DNA of 64,000 nucleotides from Sipunculus nudus (GCA_026874595.1 CM049307.1:49261678-49325677), one strand, 5' to 3'; positions 12,197-25,550 are shown, numbered from the stretch's first letter. The notes: generated by a model not told the origin, from the sequence alone. Translations and numbers: made by a program.

Positions 12197-14250
12197 GTAA
12201 ATCTAGACAGTCATAATAATACACTAAAATATACAATTGCGCTATTATGGTAGTAATTTTGTATCATACTTGAGCATTATTCCAACCACAACTAGATAAT
12301 ACTATATTTAAAATTCAATTATAGCATTAGTCAGTAGAAAATCCGACAAACAGATGGAGAATGTTATCTTAAGTCTGATCCAGCTTAATTTCGCTAAAAC
12401 TTTATACTCTTTATGCAAATCTGTCTCTGTATTCAAGTATACAGAAAACCTACCTGGTTTTCTTGAAGCTTGGCGGGGGCGCCTAATGGCCAGGCCCCGG
12501 ATTAGTTTCACCGACAGATGCTGAGGATATATTTGAAACTGAAGCCCCCAGAGCACCGAGTGTACTCAGTACTAATTCAAGGAATGTTTTATCATCTGCG
12601 CCAGTTATACAGTATCCGGGTCTGGACACGGTTTATAATAGCAACAAACAATACAGACCATATTGAAGAACGACAGATTTATACACGTGTTCACCTGGTA
12701 TTATACACACCTGAGGGTATAGATTACAGGTGAGGGAGGGCATTCAGGTGAAATGCCCATACCACATATATTTTAACAGGTGCCTTTTTTGTGATCAGGT
12801 ACTATTCAAAAAGTTCTAGTTTGAAAAGTTTTCATAAAGCACAGTCTTTTAAAAGCTATTTTTGTGGCAAACCACACCTTGCGGACACCGAGACCCTGTT
12901 TAACTTAAACAGGTGTTTAAATTGGCTCTTGAAAGACGTCTCACTTGATCAGTATGCTCGAAGCTTGTTTATTATTAGTAGATGGTTACCATAAAAACTG
13001 TTAAATTTAACTGTAGTTATATGCTCGAAAAGTGTTTCACATTAGTCAGTTTATAACTTTAAGTGATATGCTAGAAAGATGTTTAAATTTAAACTGTTTC
13101 TAAAACCGCTGTAATCTGGTCAAAATTTTAGAAGAGCTTCAGGGTATGTTTGAAACAAGGCCCAATAATAATTCGGCCTAAAAATCCTAGTCGACCCCCT
13201 CCCTCCCGTGATGAAGAAATACTGGTCATAGTTATTGCATCTGCAGCGTACGAGACTGGAAAGTATACGTCTAACGTAGAGCTGCCTGTGAACCTGAGCA
13301 GTTTATTTATTGAATCCTCTATACGCTGACAGGCTGAGAAATGACCACCAGGTGTCATTTTATAACATGGTTCTGTGAATTCCTTGACTAGAAAATGTTT
13401 GTTCGATTGAGAACAAAGCAACAATCAACAACTGTCAAGATCGAAAGACAAATTGATGAAGATAAATGACGGGCATTTGGAGCTTGGGTGATAATTAATA
13501 TTATGCAGGAACACTTTGTAGGCACACAGTGGAATCCACTTTGTTTTAAACGGCCCTTTAAAGAGTGTCCAGAAATGGACCAAATTCATGAAAAAGTATA
13601 TTAATTCATACATCGGATCAGAAGAATTATATACCTGTTTAGTTAGAGACTTACTAGGTGTGTTGAGCCCGGTCATACATAGACAATACCACCCTGGTTC
13701 CGATGGAATACTACAGCTACATAAAGATTTGTCTTCATTATACGTATAGTTCACTATTCCTGTTTCCATATGTTCCATATTCCATACAGAGCAACTTGTG
13801 AGCTAGAACCAAACGGGGAAATGAAAAGACCAGAAAACCTTCAAGGAGACCCTCTATCAAATTTTGATGCACACGTTTGGTCTACAAAACGTTGTCAATG
13901 AAATGCTTATCATTAGAACTATATATACAGAAAGAAATGTTTATATAGAAACAAAAACAGACGTTATTACATATCATTTATATTTGTTTGATTATTATAT
14001 ATCAAGATGCATATTACATTATTATAATGTTCAATTGCAAATGCACTTCAGTAAGAAGGCGCTGACACTTCCCCTCAACAATACTTGTTGGAAACAAAGT
14101 CTTACAATACACATACGTGTATAGCACAATCATGATTAAGGGCATCGTAAGTGTAGTAATGCGCACACATATTCGAGGTCAGGTCTTAGTACTAGTTCAG
14201 TATTACCATTTTGACTCCTACTGAATGTCCGACGAAATAGCTTATTCTTC
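12192..14250. other. No gene established
   Basis: A GC-rich 67 bp stretch at 12454-12520 is bounded by exon-like splice sites on the minus strand; see findings. Longer reverse-strand frames at 13128-13778 show no family. Confidence 0.45.
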
Positions 14251-14678
14251 TTTTCAACCAGGGCGTCAATACATGGGGGATGGGCCATTTTTTATTGTAA
14301 GGGGGTGGGTGACCACCCCCCCCCTGATATTCAGAGAATATTTATATATTGGAAATGAAATATATCAAAATTTATTATTACAAAATTTGGTTCCATTTCT
14401 GAGTTTACTATGAAATATTACATTTCTAAACCTAGTTTAGAAGTACCTATACGGAAACATAATACTTTGTCTTTTAAATTTAGTACTTATTTGTTATATA
14501 TTTTAAATGTATCACAAAGAAAAAAAAAGGTATATATATAATACATATATATATGTGTGTGTGTGTGTGGTTTATTAAAAGTTGTCCCTACTTTGATTAC
14601 CCTCCAACTCCGAGCCTTCCACCCCCCCCCCCCACACACACACACTCTCTAAGATAAATTGACGCCATTGTTTTCAAC
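14251..14678 (+). mobile_element. hAT-type MITE with perfect 8 bp target duplication
   Basis: The element occupies about 14259-14670. Its left tip is CAGGGCGTCAAT and its right tip, reversed, is CAATGGCGTCAATT, so it has imperfect inverted ends. It is flanked on both sides by the identical octamer TTTTCAAC (14251-14258 and 14671-14678), an 8 bp target duplication as made by hAT transposases. The inside is AT-rich and contains C- and CA-rich tracts. It has no coding capacity. A diverged sister copy lies in opposite orientation at 15337-15670. Confidence 0.8.
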
Positions 14679-15336
14679 GTTTTAAGTGGTAACTTATTTC
14701 ACCTAAGCTTCAGGACAATTTTTTTATTCCTTAAAGTCGAAATACTTTTAGGGGCATATATTTCGATTATCTGACGTCTATTACCTAGAGATAATACCTT
14801 GTACCTTTTATAAAAAAACGGCCAGAATACGGCGACCCCACTGCACACAGGATGTCCGTTTTGTATATATCCATCTACTTAACAACAATTAGGGGTCAAA
14901 ATAATCCAAACACATTCACCAAGCAAATCATGCAGCATGTAAGACGAACCAGATTTTTGCAAATGGCGGTTTGCAACTATTAACCCATCAGCATCTCCAC
15001 TTAAGCAACCAACCGATCCAGGTTACATTTATTTTCTTTTTGTCAGCATTGGCGCATGTACCGTGTTTACAAACACCTTCCAGACAAGCAAGTCCGTCAC
15101 AGGGCATTAGAAAAGCCTTTCCTATTAATATTCAGGTACAGCCCATTTAAATGTACGTAGATTAAGCCAGAAACCACATATTTTCTACAGGAAAGGTATG
15201 TGAAAAGCAAAGGCTGTTCTGAGTAATAATTAAACGCCTACTTCCTCCTAGGTTTTCTCTAGTACAGGACCATTTGTTCAGTCTGTTTTACTATATATCG
15301 AGACCTAAGGAATCTACAGAATGAAGCAATATATTG

Positions 15337-15670
15337 CAGTGGCGTCACTTTATCTTCCAGGGTGGGGGATGACTTGCATATTTACTCAATCACATTTCAA
15401 ATATATTGCATTTGGTATAAGGTTTCAGAAAATAAGGTAATATGTTTCCAGCATAAGTTAATTTTAAACCAGGTTTAGATATAATATTTCATAGTAAACA
15501 CATAAATGGAACAAATGTCTTTAATTCTAATTATTAATATATTTCATTTGCAATATGCAAATATTATTCTCAGAAAAGCAGGGTTGATGATTACATTGAC
15601 CATACCCCCCCCCCCCCCCCCATCTTGCAAAAAAGTGTGGGGGGGTATACCCCCTGCTTTGATGCCCCTG
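15337..15670 (-). mobile_element. hAT-type MITE, diverged inverted sister copy
   Basis: The tips are CAGTGGCGTCA on the left and, reversed, CAGGGGCATCA on the right. Read on the minus strand, its interior matches the plus-strand interior of the element at 14259-14670, for example TTTACTATGAAATATTA followed by TCTAAACCT. A run of about 17 C lies at 15605-15621. No matching 8 bp flank is visible, so the insertion is older or its site has changed. Confidence 0.7.
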
Positions 15671-18371
15671 TTGTTATTAAGTATACCCGATTTGTTGCTT
15701 ACATTGACAAATTCTAAAAAAAGAATAGAGGTATGTTTCGTGAACAGCCAACCGTATATCTCATGAAAATTTCTATGCGGACATCCATGGCTTCTTTCTT
15801 AATTTTTTTCTAATGGTATTTTCCATATTCTGTTTGATTCAGATGAAACGTGTAGGAATATAAGAACATTAAGTGAAGCTCTGACAGGGCGACCCAGTTC
15901 TATTATCATATCCTCCATTATTACATTCTGGAATGTAAAGTATGCAAAACTGATTAATGGATGTCCCAGCATGCTTGAACCATTTACCATTTCTAAAAAA
16001 GGCATATGTCAGGGGAGCCATGAACCTATTATTGTAGCTTCCTTTAAAAGTCTTCGGTATTTATCCAGTAAAGGTTTTCAAAGAAAAAACAACGAAGCGT
16101 GGCGGAGACGGACAATAAGGCAGAGTTTTGGAACGTATTCCCAGAACTCTTCGTTTCTAACGTTACGCTAAGACTCTTGAATAAAGTCTCAAAAGCAATT
16201 AAGTCCCAGTCAGCCTGGTGCCATATGGCAACGACAGCCACTTGCGAGCCAGAACAAATACTGCGTGGGCTATGAAGTAATCTCAGACAGCTCCCACTAG
16301 AGAGTGAATATATAGTCTTCGTACGAAACGGACTCTAATGTGCTTTCTGGGTGTCCCAAATGTACTTGAATTCTCCTTCGATTTTATAACGCTTCTTAAA
16401 GATATAATACAAGGATTTTTTTGTGGTTTACATAATAGTTTTTTTTATTTTATTGCTTTAAATATGACGATTAATTAATATAATATAATTAAAATTCTTC
16501 ATATTTTCTTGAGATTGGGTATATTTGCATATTTCTTACGTCATGTGGTAAAATGTGTTTACCTTTTCTCTCAAATAGTTATATAATTCTTCTTCGCTAT
16601 CAGATCGCTGTGAAACCTTTCATACTGCAACAATAACGAAAACCCATGAGGGAATTTCATTTAGATTACACTTTACAGCAAAGGCTAAGATTAATGCATT
16701 CTTGCTTTTTATATATTCTCGTATTATGAAGATGAATTATACTGTCTAAATTACGGGGTAAGAAATATCCAATTTGTATTCACGCAGTATGATTCACATT
16801 CTTTCATATTTTTCCTGTTTTTACCCCCTGATTTACATGGTCTTAATTAGGGAGTAAGAAACTTCCCATTTAGTTTTATAAGAACATCTATTAGCGCACG
16901 CATGATTACCGGGCATGTCCCTAGTGGCATCCCTAGGAGCAATTAACGATAATAGGCATTGGAAACCAGCGGTCTCTTAAGACAAAATCCAGAGGACGGT
17001 AATTTGGCTCCGTCTCAATTTCCTGTGGGTTACACAACGCAATTTAGATCTCCAATGCTGATATAACAAAAGACATTTACACGTGGATTATCATTACAAT
17101 AAAAAACCTCAGTAAAATTTACCCGGTATCAGACAGATATATTTCTTGAGGAACTGCTTGTGATTGAACCCCTTAGGACACAGCTACGTCGCAGTGCAGC
17201 CAAAGAGATTAAGCAAATGTGATTTCAGCAGAGATAAATCGCGGACTTGGGACATTTTAATTTTCCCGCACTGATCGCGAAACCGATAACATTGATCGTC
17301 CATTTATAGACTCTGCTTTTAGAAGCAGTTCTGGTTAATGTAGAAGTTCTGTTGCCTGTCGTTAATAACACACGGGATGTATATAAAACGAGGTTGTTCT
17401 AAAAATGATCGACCTGAAACTGCTGTATTTCAATCTTTTTAAAGTTGGACCGGAAGACTAATGATGCGGTGCTCTTTATTCTTCTCGCTAATTCCTCCGT
17501 TATTTAACTTGATTTATTGGCGAATTGGCAATGGGCGATGCATTCTGGGTAGGCATTATTCATGGCCAAAAAGGTCAATGTATCATCCTGTTTCCTTGAA
17601 AGAAGAAACATTGCATGAATTAATCACGGGATGAATAGATTTATGGCGTCTTCTATAATTCTGAATTAATAACGTCATCATCTCTTTGTAGTCATAATAA
17701 ATCTAATCAACAGAGGTCGCATATGATGAATAAAAAAAGATGCGTATGTGTTCTAAACCTACACGGTAACTCGCCAAAACCGAACAAAAGCTAAAATTGC
17801 TCATTTATCTGTATAGTTAATGAATTATCTTATAAATTGAAAGCATCATTGAAATAAATGATGTTCTAAGGGTTGTCTACAGATTTATGGCAAAACGTAA
17901 ACTCTACATTAAGACAAAGAAGGGTCTTAGGTAAATTCTTTTTTTTTTCATTACTTTTTTGCTTTTTTTCGGGTAACTGAAAGATGTTTCATGTTACGAT
18001 TACAGTTATTACAGTTATTCTATTAAGCTGTCCAATGTATGACTTGAAACAGAGAGATGATGGGCTTTTACACAAATATAACGTGAGAGGTTCACGGTTA
18101 GAAATATGACTTCATCATTAGCTCTTTATGTCAATTATGTCTGAAATTTCAAAAGAATCCTATCTGAAATTGAAAAAATGAGACGTCACAAAGACACTAA
18201 AACATAATGAGGAAGTTTATCAGCCAGTATACTCATTATATAAACACTGTTTACTTCATTACTAGATATTAATCATCTAGAGAGGATTAGATAACAACAT
18301 GACGGAAAAGATTCATAGGGTGAAAATAATTCTTTGCATATATATGCATTTGAAGAAGAAAACATGGAAAA
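15671..18371. other. No gene recognised
   Basis: AT-rich sequence with only short chance frames. Confidence 0.5.
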
Positions 18372-18605
18372 ACAAAGTGAGACGAGAGACTTGAAAGTAA
18401 GATAACAATAAAAGAAGAGAAAAGTGAGACGAAAGACTTGAAAGTAAGATAACAATAAAAGAAGAGAAAAGTGAGACGAGAGACTTGAAAGATAACAATA
18501 AATGAAGAGAAAAGTGAGTCGAGAGACTTGAAAGTAAGATAACAATAAAAGAAGAGAAAAGTGTGACGAGAGACTTGAAAGTAAGATAAAAATAAAAGAA
18601 GAGAT
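18372..18605. repeat. 47 bp tandem repeat, about five copies
   Basis: The unit contains GAGACGAGAGACTTGAAAG and TAAGATAACAATAAAAGAAG and recurs at about 18379, 18426, 18473, 18515 and 18562. One copy has lost about five bases (GTAA region). Because 47 is not a multiple of three, the reverse strand shows long Ser/Leu-rich frames that shift from copy to copy; these are not genes. Confidence 0.9.
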
Positions 18606-19509
18606 AATCGAAAATACAAATAGAGACATAACAAGGAAATGTGAAGGTGCAGAAACAGGAATGCAAGGATATATAATGATGATATAATGGACGAGAAGAG
18701 ATCAGGATATATTTGAGAGAAGAAGAATAGAAGTGGCCTAAGGAAATAAACAAAGGAGAAGGGGAAAAACAGAACAAAAATGAGACGATTACGGTCAAAA
18801 GAATATACGATGCAAGAAAACGATGGCAGATGGTATCAACACTTCATTTCTTCACAATTTTTTTCATTTCTAAGGTGGCCGGTTTAGAAAATAGAAAATA
18901 AAAAAATATCGGATCATAAATCAGTTTAAAGAACAACCATTCCTTAAGCTGATCAGGTGATGAATCAGAAGAGCGCTGACATGAAAGAGAAATAAGAAAG
19001 GCCAATATTTCTGAAACGTCTGAAAAATAGTGTAATCATGGCATATTCATATGAACACAGATTAGGTTGATTATGATGTCAATGAATTCACCGTCACAAT
19101 ACCTTAGAAATCATTAATTGATTAAGTATCTATATTATTTCTATGGTAATTATGGTATTATTTTATTTTTTTTCGGTGGCCATTTTCTTTTATGATAACA
19201 ACCAAATTGCCCACGACTGCAAGATATGGGCACACACAAAGATCCACAAAGAAAAAGGACTGAAAACTAGGTTGGGCCTGCTGGCTGGTGGACTATTGAG
19301 AAAGTTTATTTGAAAATGAAATAGGTAAAATTATTTTCATGCCTGTCATTTGCAAATAATGAAAAAAGTTTATAAGCGAAAAAATGTTATTTGCTAATTG
19401 AGAAAAAAAGTAATATATTCCGTCCATTAACAATGATATCTACAATACGCTGAAATAAAGTCATCTCATCATCTTTACTGACGCTCCTGTATGAGGGCGA
19501 CCGCTGTAC

Positions 19510-19524
19510 CTGCCATCTAGTGGC
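19510..19524 (-). promoter_or_regulatory. CTCF-like site
   Basis: CTGCCATCTAGTGGC, read on the minus strand as GCCACTAGATGGCAG, fits the core of the bilaterian CTCF consensus. A second match in the same orientation lies 345 bp to the right. The sequence alone cannot show binding. Confidence 0.35.
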
Positions 19525-19853
19525 TGCATCATAAACAACATTCTTCCAAGTTCATCACATCATGCTTCAATGTCTTGAAAATTAGGTAGTAATAGTTCAT
19601 GGCAGAGTTTTCAGGTCTAGAATTTTCCACTCGGTGGTATGCGATTGCTTGTCGAACTCTACATCTATTATAATTGCCGTTGGTCGCACTGGACTTTTAT
19701 TCCCGGAGCTTTTCTGAGCTCGCGCTACGGATATACAGGTTTTTGGTCTTGAACTGTTGGGAATAATGCAAAGTGTCCCCTAAAGCAGGTCATGTTCCTT
19801 ATTTCTCGATAAATCTAGAGATATTTCCAGTTATGGTTCGATGGGGCTATCGC

Positions 19854-19868
19854 AGCGCCACCTGTTGG
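19854..19868 (-). promoter_or_regulatory. CTCF-like site
   Basis: AGCGCCACCTGTTGG closely follows the reverse of the CTCF core. It has the same orientation as the match at 19510-19524. Confidence 0.35.
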
Positions 19869-20879
19869 TAACTACGATTGTTTATCAAAGCAGAAAGCAG
19901 TTCGTTACTGTGAATCAGGGCCTTAGGCCATCCGTATCTTTACATTTCCTTGGACGTTACAAAATATTCATTTGTTCTTAGAGCATGAACAAACAATCTG
20001 ATTCTATTAATAAACATGAAATAAGTTGGGTTTGTAATAAACTTTTTTAATTATCTATTGCTTATTAATTAACATCCAAAGGCATAAACCTTTATGGATA
20101 TGGTATCTTTTAGCAGGTTTTCATTATATTAAAGAAACATCTGTCATATTTGGGATGAAACTTAACTGGTGTTCAAGATAAAAAATGAACGGGTAAGAAA
20201 TGCTGGTACAAGTATAGAGTAGTTGTAGGGTCTGGTTGTAAAATCGTTTTCGGTGATTAAATGATAAAAATTGACCGATGATCAATTATTGTTTTTTATA
20301 CTTTCTATATTACCAAGAAATCTGTGTAGAATTATGACTAAAATATTGACCGAATACATTAAGTCCAACTTCTACATCACGCTGAAAGTGAAGCATTACC
20401 CAGTGCTGCCACTCTTGACAAGAACTTGCACTAAAAAGTATAGAATCATCTGAATAGAATTAGGGAGAAAAGTATAAATGTGGAACTATTCCCACAATTT
20501 TGCTATATGTGATGCTTTGAGACACGCAACAGGTTTTGTATTTATCAGTTATTCAGGTTTTATATCACATGAATCTTCAGAAGTTCATATTTGCGTTCAC
20601 TTTGTTGAGCCAGTCTTCGCTCAATAAAATGTAACTATTGTGAAATATTGATATAGCACGTCTATTGTGTACATAAGTTCATAAATAATTTTGATTAAGA
20701 TTTGAAAAAAAAATACAAAAAAAAAATTTAATACCTGAAGAAGTTTGAAAAATGTACAAAATCGCATATTTTATGAAAGAAAAACGTAAACCATTAAAAA
20801 AAGTGTAGAGTTGCAGCACTTGTGTTTGCCGAGTCGATAATACGGTTACATTTTTTTTTGCTGTTCCCGGCTATACTCC

Positions 20880-23430
20880 GTCTATCGAAAAAATGGTTTG
20901 AAACCCCAACGAAAGCATGCTTTGGTAGAAAAAGCAGCGGAAGGAGGGTAAACTCCCTGAATTCTTCCTATGGATCCACTTTGGAAGTTCGGCCTAAGAG
21001 CAATCTGGATAGATTGACCTTGTCAAATGACATTAATTAACGCATTAGTAGATTTCTGAGGCTAATTAAAGTCACCTTAAAGATGAAATAATCACTCCTA
21101 TCTATTCCACTTTGCAGGATAAAAGACGATTTATATATTGTCAAAATATTTCAAGAATAAGGTAAGGCAGTTTAATGTAATTGGACGGGAAAAATTTAAT
21201 GGTCTAACACACTGCACTGAACCGGACTCGCAAGAGTACGTTTTGAGTAGAAACGACATCTGGCGGATGGGTGATCGTTCAACTGGAAGACACGTCAGAG
21301 CCGCCATCTATCGGCTAACTGGTAAATTAACATTTTTAACACCTGGAATTAGACTGCTTCTTTCACACCAATCCAGATCTTCCACAGACATAATATGTAA
21401 ACAAAGAATCTAACTAACGATTAGTTATGTTAGCGATAGTTCTGGGAAAGCTCTGAGCCTGCTGTTATTCCCATTCCAGCAAAGTCTTCCAGCCAGCCTT
21501 CTGAAAACAATAAATATTCCTGATGGCCTGAGAATGGTAAGAAAGTTCCAGCTAACAAACAACACATAGCAGAAAACCTTTCTGCTGCAGACCGCCGACA
21601 AAGACCGCCAAATATTTAACAAATGCAGGTTTTCTCCTTGTAACACGGTTCATGTAAAGACTAATGCATCAACTCTTTTAAGAAGTATAACGCTTAGGGG
21701 CGGATCCAAAAAGGAGGGTTTCAACTAGTTAAGACTTATAAGAAAATCTACAAAAGGTCTCAAGTCTGGAACAGAGTGGTGGGGATCTAACGGGTCTAGG
21801 CCGCAAATTTAGTTTGAAACCCTTAAGAAAGTATGTGGTGGCGGAAAAAGGAGAGGAGGGAGGGCAGACTACGTGAATTCTTCCTCTTGATCCACTTATG
21901 AAGTTCGGCGTTAGATCAACCAGGAGAGTGCCCCTTGTCAAACGACAATAACGGATTAATAGATTTCTGGGGCTAATAAAAGGGACCCTAAAAATTAAAT
22001 AATGACTCCAATCTATTCCATTTTGCAGGATAAAAGACGAATTAAAGTTGTCTAAATATTTCAAGAATTTGGAATGGCAAAATGTAATTGGTATTTGAAT
22101 AAAAATGAAATGGTCTAACACACTGCACTGAATAGGACTCACCAGAGTACTTGAGTAGAAACGACATCTGGCGGAAGGGTCAAGAACTAATGAAATAATG
22201 CTAGGACCCTGCCAGCCGTGACCGACTAGAGCATGTTTGACCTGACATTTGACCCAGTAAACGCCTCTCTTGGATGATCAGTTAATGTTAACATCATGTG
22301 ACTCTCAATCCTTTGGGACTCATGTCTTATATCAGCATGCAAGATATGGTTAATCCTTCAGTGCATGCCGGTTATCCTTTTGCATAATGTTGAAAAGACC
22401 ACAACAAGTGTCGCTGCACTATCACCGTGCATTTACGTCTTCAACAAATCTGGCATCAGTTGTATCACGTAAACTATCAATGGAAGCACATGCACGAGTT
22501 TCTGTTTTGTATTAACAATACCGCGTTTCAGATATGACACCGCAAAATAGATCCGCAGGTTTATCAATATACAAAATATGTTTCACGGAAAATGCCATTT
22601 GTTAATTATAAAGTTGGAATGGAATATTTGCTATTTTCCTTAATTATTGTAATTTTTAATTGCTGGGCGATAAAGCTCGCGTAAAATAGTGCCGTGCGCA
22701 CATTGTTTGGCAAGAGGTCTATCCCCTTCGAAGACGCGATCTCGCGTGTGGAGAATGCTGGAAGACTTGTCAGAACCGCCATCTATCGGCTGACTGTTAA
22801 ATTAACACTTCAACACCTGGTACTTGACTGTTTCTTTTACACCAATCCAGATCTTCCACAGACATAATATGTTAACAAAGAACCTGACGAACGATCAGTG
22901 ATGTTAGCGAAAGTTCTGTGCAAGCTCTTAGTCGGCTGTTATTCCCATTCCAGCAAAGTCTTCCAGCCAGCCTTCTGAAAACAATCAATATTCCTGATGG
23001 CCTTAGAATGGTAAGAAAGTTCCAGCTAACAAACAACACATAGCAGAAAACCTTTCTGGTGCAGACCGCCGACAAAGACCGCTAAATATTTAACAAATGC
23101 AGGTTTTCTCCTTATAACACGGTTCATGTAATGACTAATGCATCAACTCTTTTAAGAAGTTTAACGCTCCGGGGCGGATCCAAAAAGGAGGGTTTCAACC
23201 AGTTAAGACTTCTGAGAAAACCTACAAACCGGAACAGAGGGGTGGGGGTTTACCCGGTCTCAGCCGCAATAATGGTTTGAAACCCTTAAGAAAGTATGCG
23301 GTGGCGGAAAAGGAGAGGAGAGAGGACAGACTACGTGAATTTTACCTCTTGATCCACTTATGAAGGTCGGCGTTTGAGCAACCTGGAACAGTGCACATTG
23401 TCAAATGACATTTCTGAGGTTAATAAAAGT
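20880..23430. repeat. ~0.9 kb tandem duplication, two copies and a partial third
   Basis: Blocks recur in the same order. One block with TTTGAAACCC, a GGCGGAAAAGGAGAGGAGGG-like stretch and GATCCACTT(A)TG lies near 20896, 21812 and 23275. A block with CGCCATCTATCGGCT lies near 21300 and 22778. A block with TCCAGCTAACAAACAACACA lies near 21546 and 23020. Copy 1 spans about 20880-21795 and copy 2 about 21796-23262. A third copy breaks off near 23430. Copy 2 is longer because about 570 bp is inserted between about 22184 and 22757. The open frames here are parallel between copies but match no protein family. Confidence 0.85.
22184..22757. other. ~570 bp insertion within duplication copy 2
   Basis: In copy 1 the text GGCGGATGGGTGATCGTTCAA runs directly into CTGGAAGACACGTCAGAG. 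In copy 2 about 570 bp separates the equivalent points. The inserted DNA has no clear terminal inverted repeats or flanking duplication by eye, so its origin is open. Alternatively, copy 1 lost this piece. Confidence 0.65.
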
Positions 23431-25550
23431 AATTGCACGATTGTTTAATTAATTAGAATGTTCCCAATCGAAATACTAACTGGTGTTTACAGTCTGTAAC
23501 GTTGACACTGATAGGCGGTCCAGTTCACTACAGATGGAACAGGAGATTAAATACATTGATTGAAAATATAAATGGTATATTAAATACTTTGGACATGTGT
23601 ATTTTATACTTTGAATCTAGCTCTTGAAAATCAGGAATGCTTTCCATGCAGATGCAGGGTCATAGGTTTAACCGGACACCAGTAATATCTGCCATCTACC
23701 GGCAGACTGTCAAACTACTATATTCACACCGGGCTTGAAACTCGTACTTTGTTCCAAAACAGTTAATCCACAACAGATTACGGTTATTGTTCGTACATTT
23801 TCTCATTCATTTTTAAATGTTACTCACAACACTGGAAGGATATCATCGAGACGGGTCCGAACTCAGTGGGACAAAAAAGATGGTAATTACGTTTTGAATT
23901 TCTGTTAGTTTTAAATTAAAAACAATCATCCTATGTCTATCTGCTTCTGCAAATGCATATCTGTGCATCATGCCGTAACCACAATAATATCAAAAATTCA
24001 TGATTTAACGATGTTACACAACCATCACTAAATTAGTCTTGATTAGTGCTGATTTTGTCTTATTAAGGGAACAACGGTTTTTCCGACGTTTCTCAAACAG
24101 AGAATGCGGAAATGAAGTACTGAAATAGCTTCTTGGCAAATCACTTGATAATCTGGGCAGTTATTTACTCTGGCGTGGCAGGTAACTGGTAAGAGTTGTT
24201 GACCAGTCGTTTATGTCAATAATCAGGTAATGTAATCTTGCTTGAAGACTACTATGTGTTCCTAAATGGCATTTGGTGAAATGCTAGTGAGAAGGGGTGT
24301 ATATCGCCACACGGTGCTAAATAAAAATTCCAGCTAAACATAAAATGAAATTTTATGGTTGTAAGGTACAAATATTATGTAAGTTTAAAGAACTGCTTTT
24401 ACGTTAGCGAACTAAACAATAAAGCCAGTATCTAATTCATTAATGCTCTACAGGGAAAAAAGCAATAACATCGAGACGAATAAATTAAATTCTGGTAACG
24501 ATGCACAAGCTTCACAAAAGTTTGCACTGGATAGAATTATTTGTTACAAACGCCAATCTCCTGCCATACGTAAACCATGAAAAAAAGTGACAGTCATGAC
24601 TTATTTTTTAAGGTAAATCTTCTGTTGGGAAATGGGAAATCGTAATATAAAACATATTCAAATACGTTGTTGAGAAAGACATATAAGAAATGATATCTGC
24701 TGGAGTATTTACATGTATTATGAAAACCATCTGACAGAAATGCTGTGTCACATCTGTAGGGCATGAAAGCAATGACTTGCATATACCAAATCACCAATGA
24801 CCAGGTGGATTGATTCATCGGAACCTATGCAGCTTTGTATAAGAATTAGAGGCCGATAAGCCGTAAACTATCGTATAATGGCTAATAACATAACCAGTCG
24901 GTACCAATGATCCATGAGGCACACGGAATATCATATTATTAACGTAAGTTACAGCCATAATGCTTTTATCAGGTGCTAACGGATAGCAGAGTTTCATGAT
25001 TTCTTTTTTTTAATACTCCAGGTCATCTGTCTTCGCTGCTGCTCTAATTTCATCAAGACATTGGAGGCACTACCGTGTAACAGTATAAATTCCATTTATT
25101 TTACATGGATTGTACAGCTAGTTAGAAAAACTAATACGAGGCACTCTCCATGGCTCGGACATTGTCGCTCGGTAGCCGGTAAGAGTGGAGGAAACCTCAG
25201 TTGGCCGGGCCACTACAACCCAATCTCACAGCCACACTATGAAAGAGACTATCCAGCGTCTGAACTGGAGTTCAGAGATAAAATATTTAGATGGCCCTCA
25301 CTTAGAAATGACTGGAGACTACTCCTCGAAAGGGGTTCCTATTTAAATTAAGCGATTTTTTACCACACGTGACTGTTAACATTGACACGAAAGAGAAATC
25401 GGATTAAATGTTATAGATGATCCGTATTACTCCATAAGAAGAACGAAGAATATTTAACAAAGCTCTGGGTCATGTTGCTTTATGACATGGTGTCTTGCAT
25501 ATGTAGTCTAAATTATTTGACAAAACAGCAAATCAGAAGCTTTAAGATGT
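23431..25550. other. No gene recognised
   Basis: A diverged echo of the CGCCATCTATCGGC block of the duplication occurs near 23688-23712. A GC-richer 96-codon plus-strand frame at 25061-25351 has no recognised family. Confidence 0.45.

Larger units (their letters stand above)
18606..20879. other. No gene recognised
   Basis: Apart from the two CTCF-like matches, AT-rich sequence and short A/T runs are seen. Confidence 0.5.

Noticed and set aside
13425-13778. 117-codon reverse-strand frame considered as a further PDZ-LIM exon.
   Set aside because: No ZM or LIM signature, no Cys/His spacing of a LIM domain, and poor splice-site placement.
18273-18798. Long overlapping Ser/Leu-rich reverse-strand frames (up to 161 codons).
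   Set aside because: They run through the 47 bp tandem repeat, which shifts frame each unit; the same peptide text appears in all three frames.
21729-22142. 137-codon reverse-strand frame.
   Set aside because: Lies in the tandem duplication, is not preserved in the sister copies and matches no family.
25061-25351. 96-codon plus-strand frame with GC-rich middle.
   Set aside because: No recognised family; the sequence has the look of a decayed interspersed repeat.
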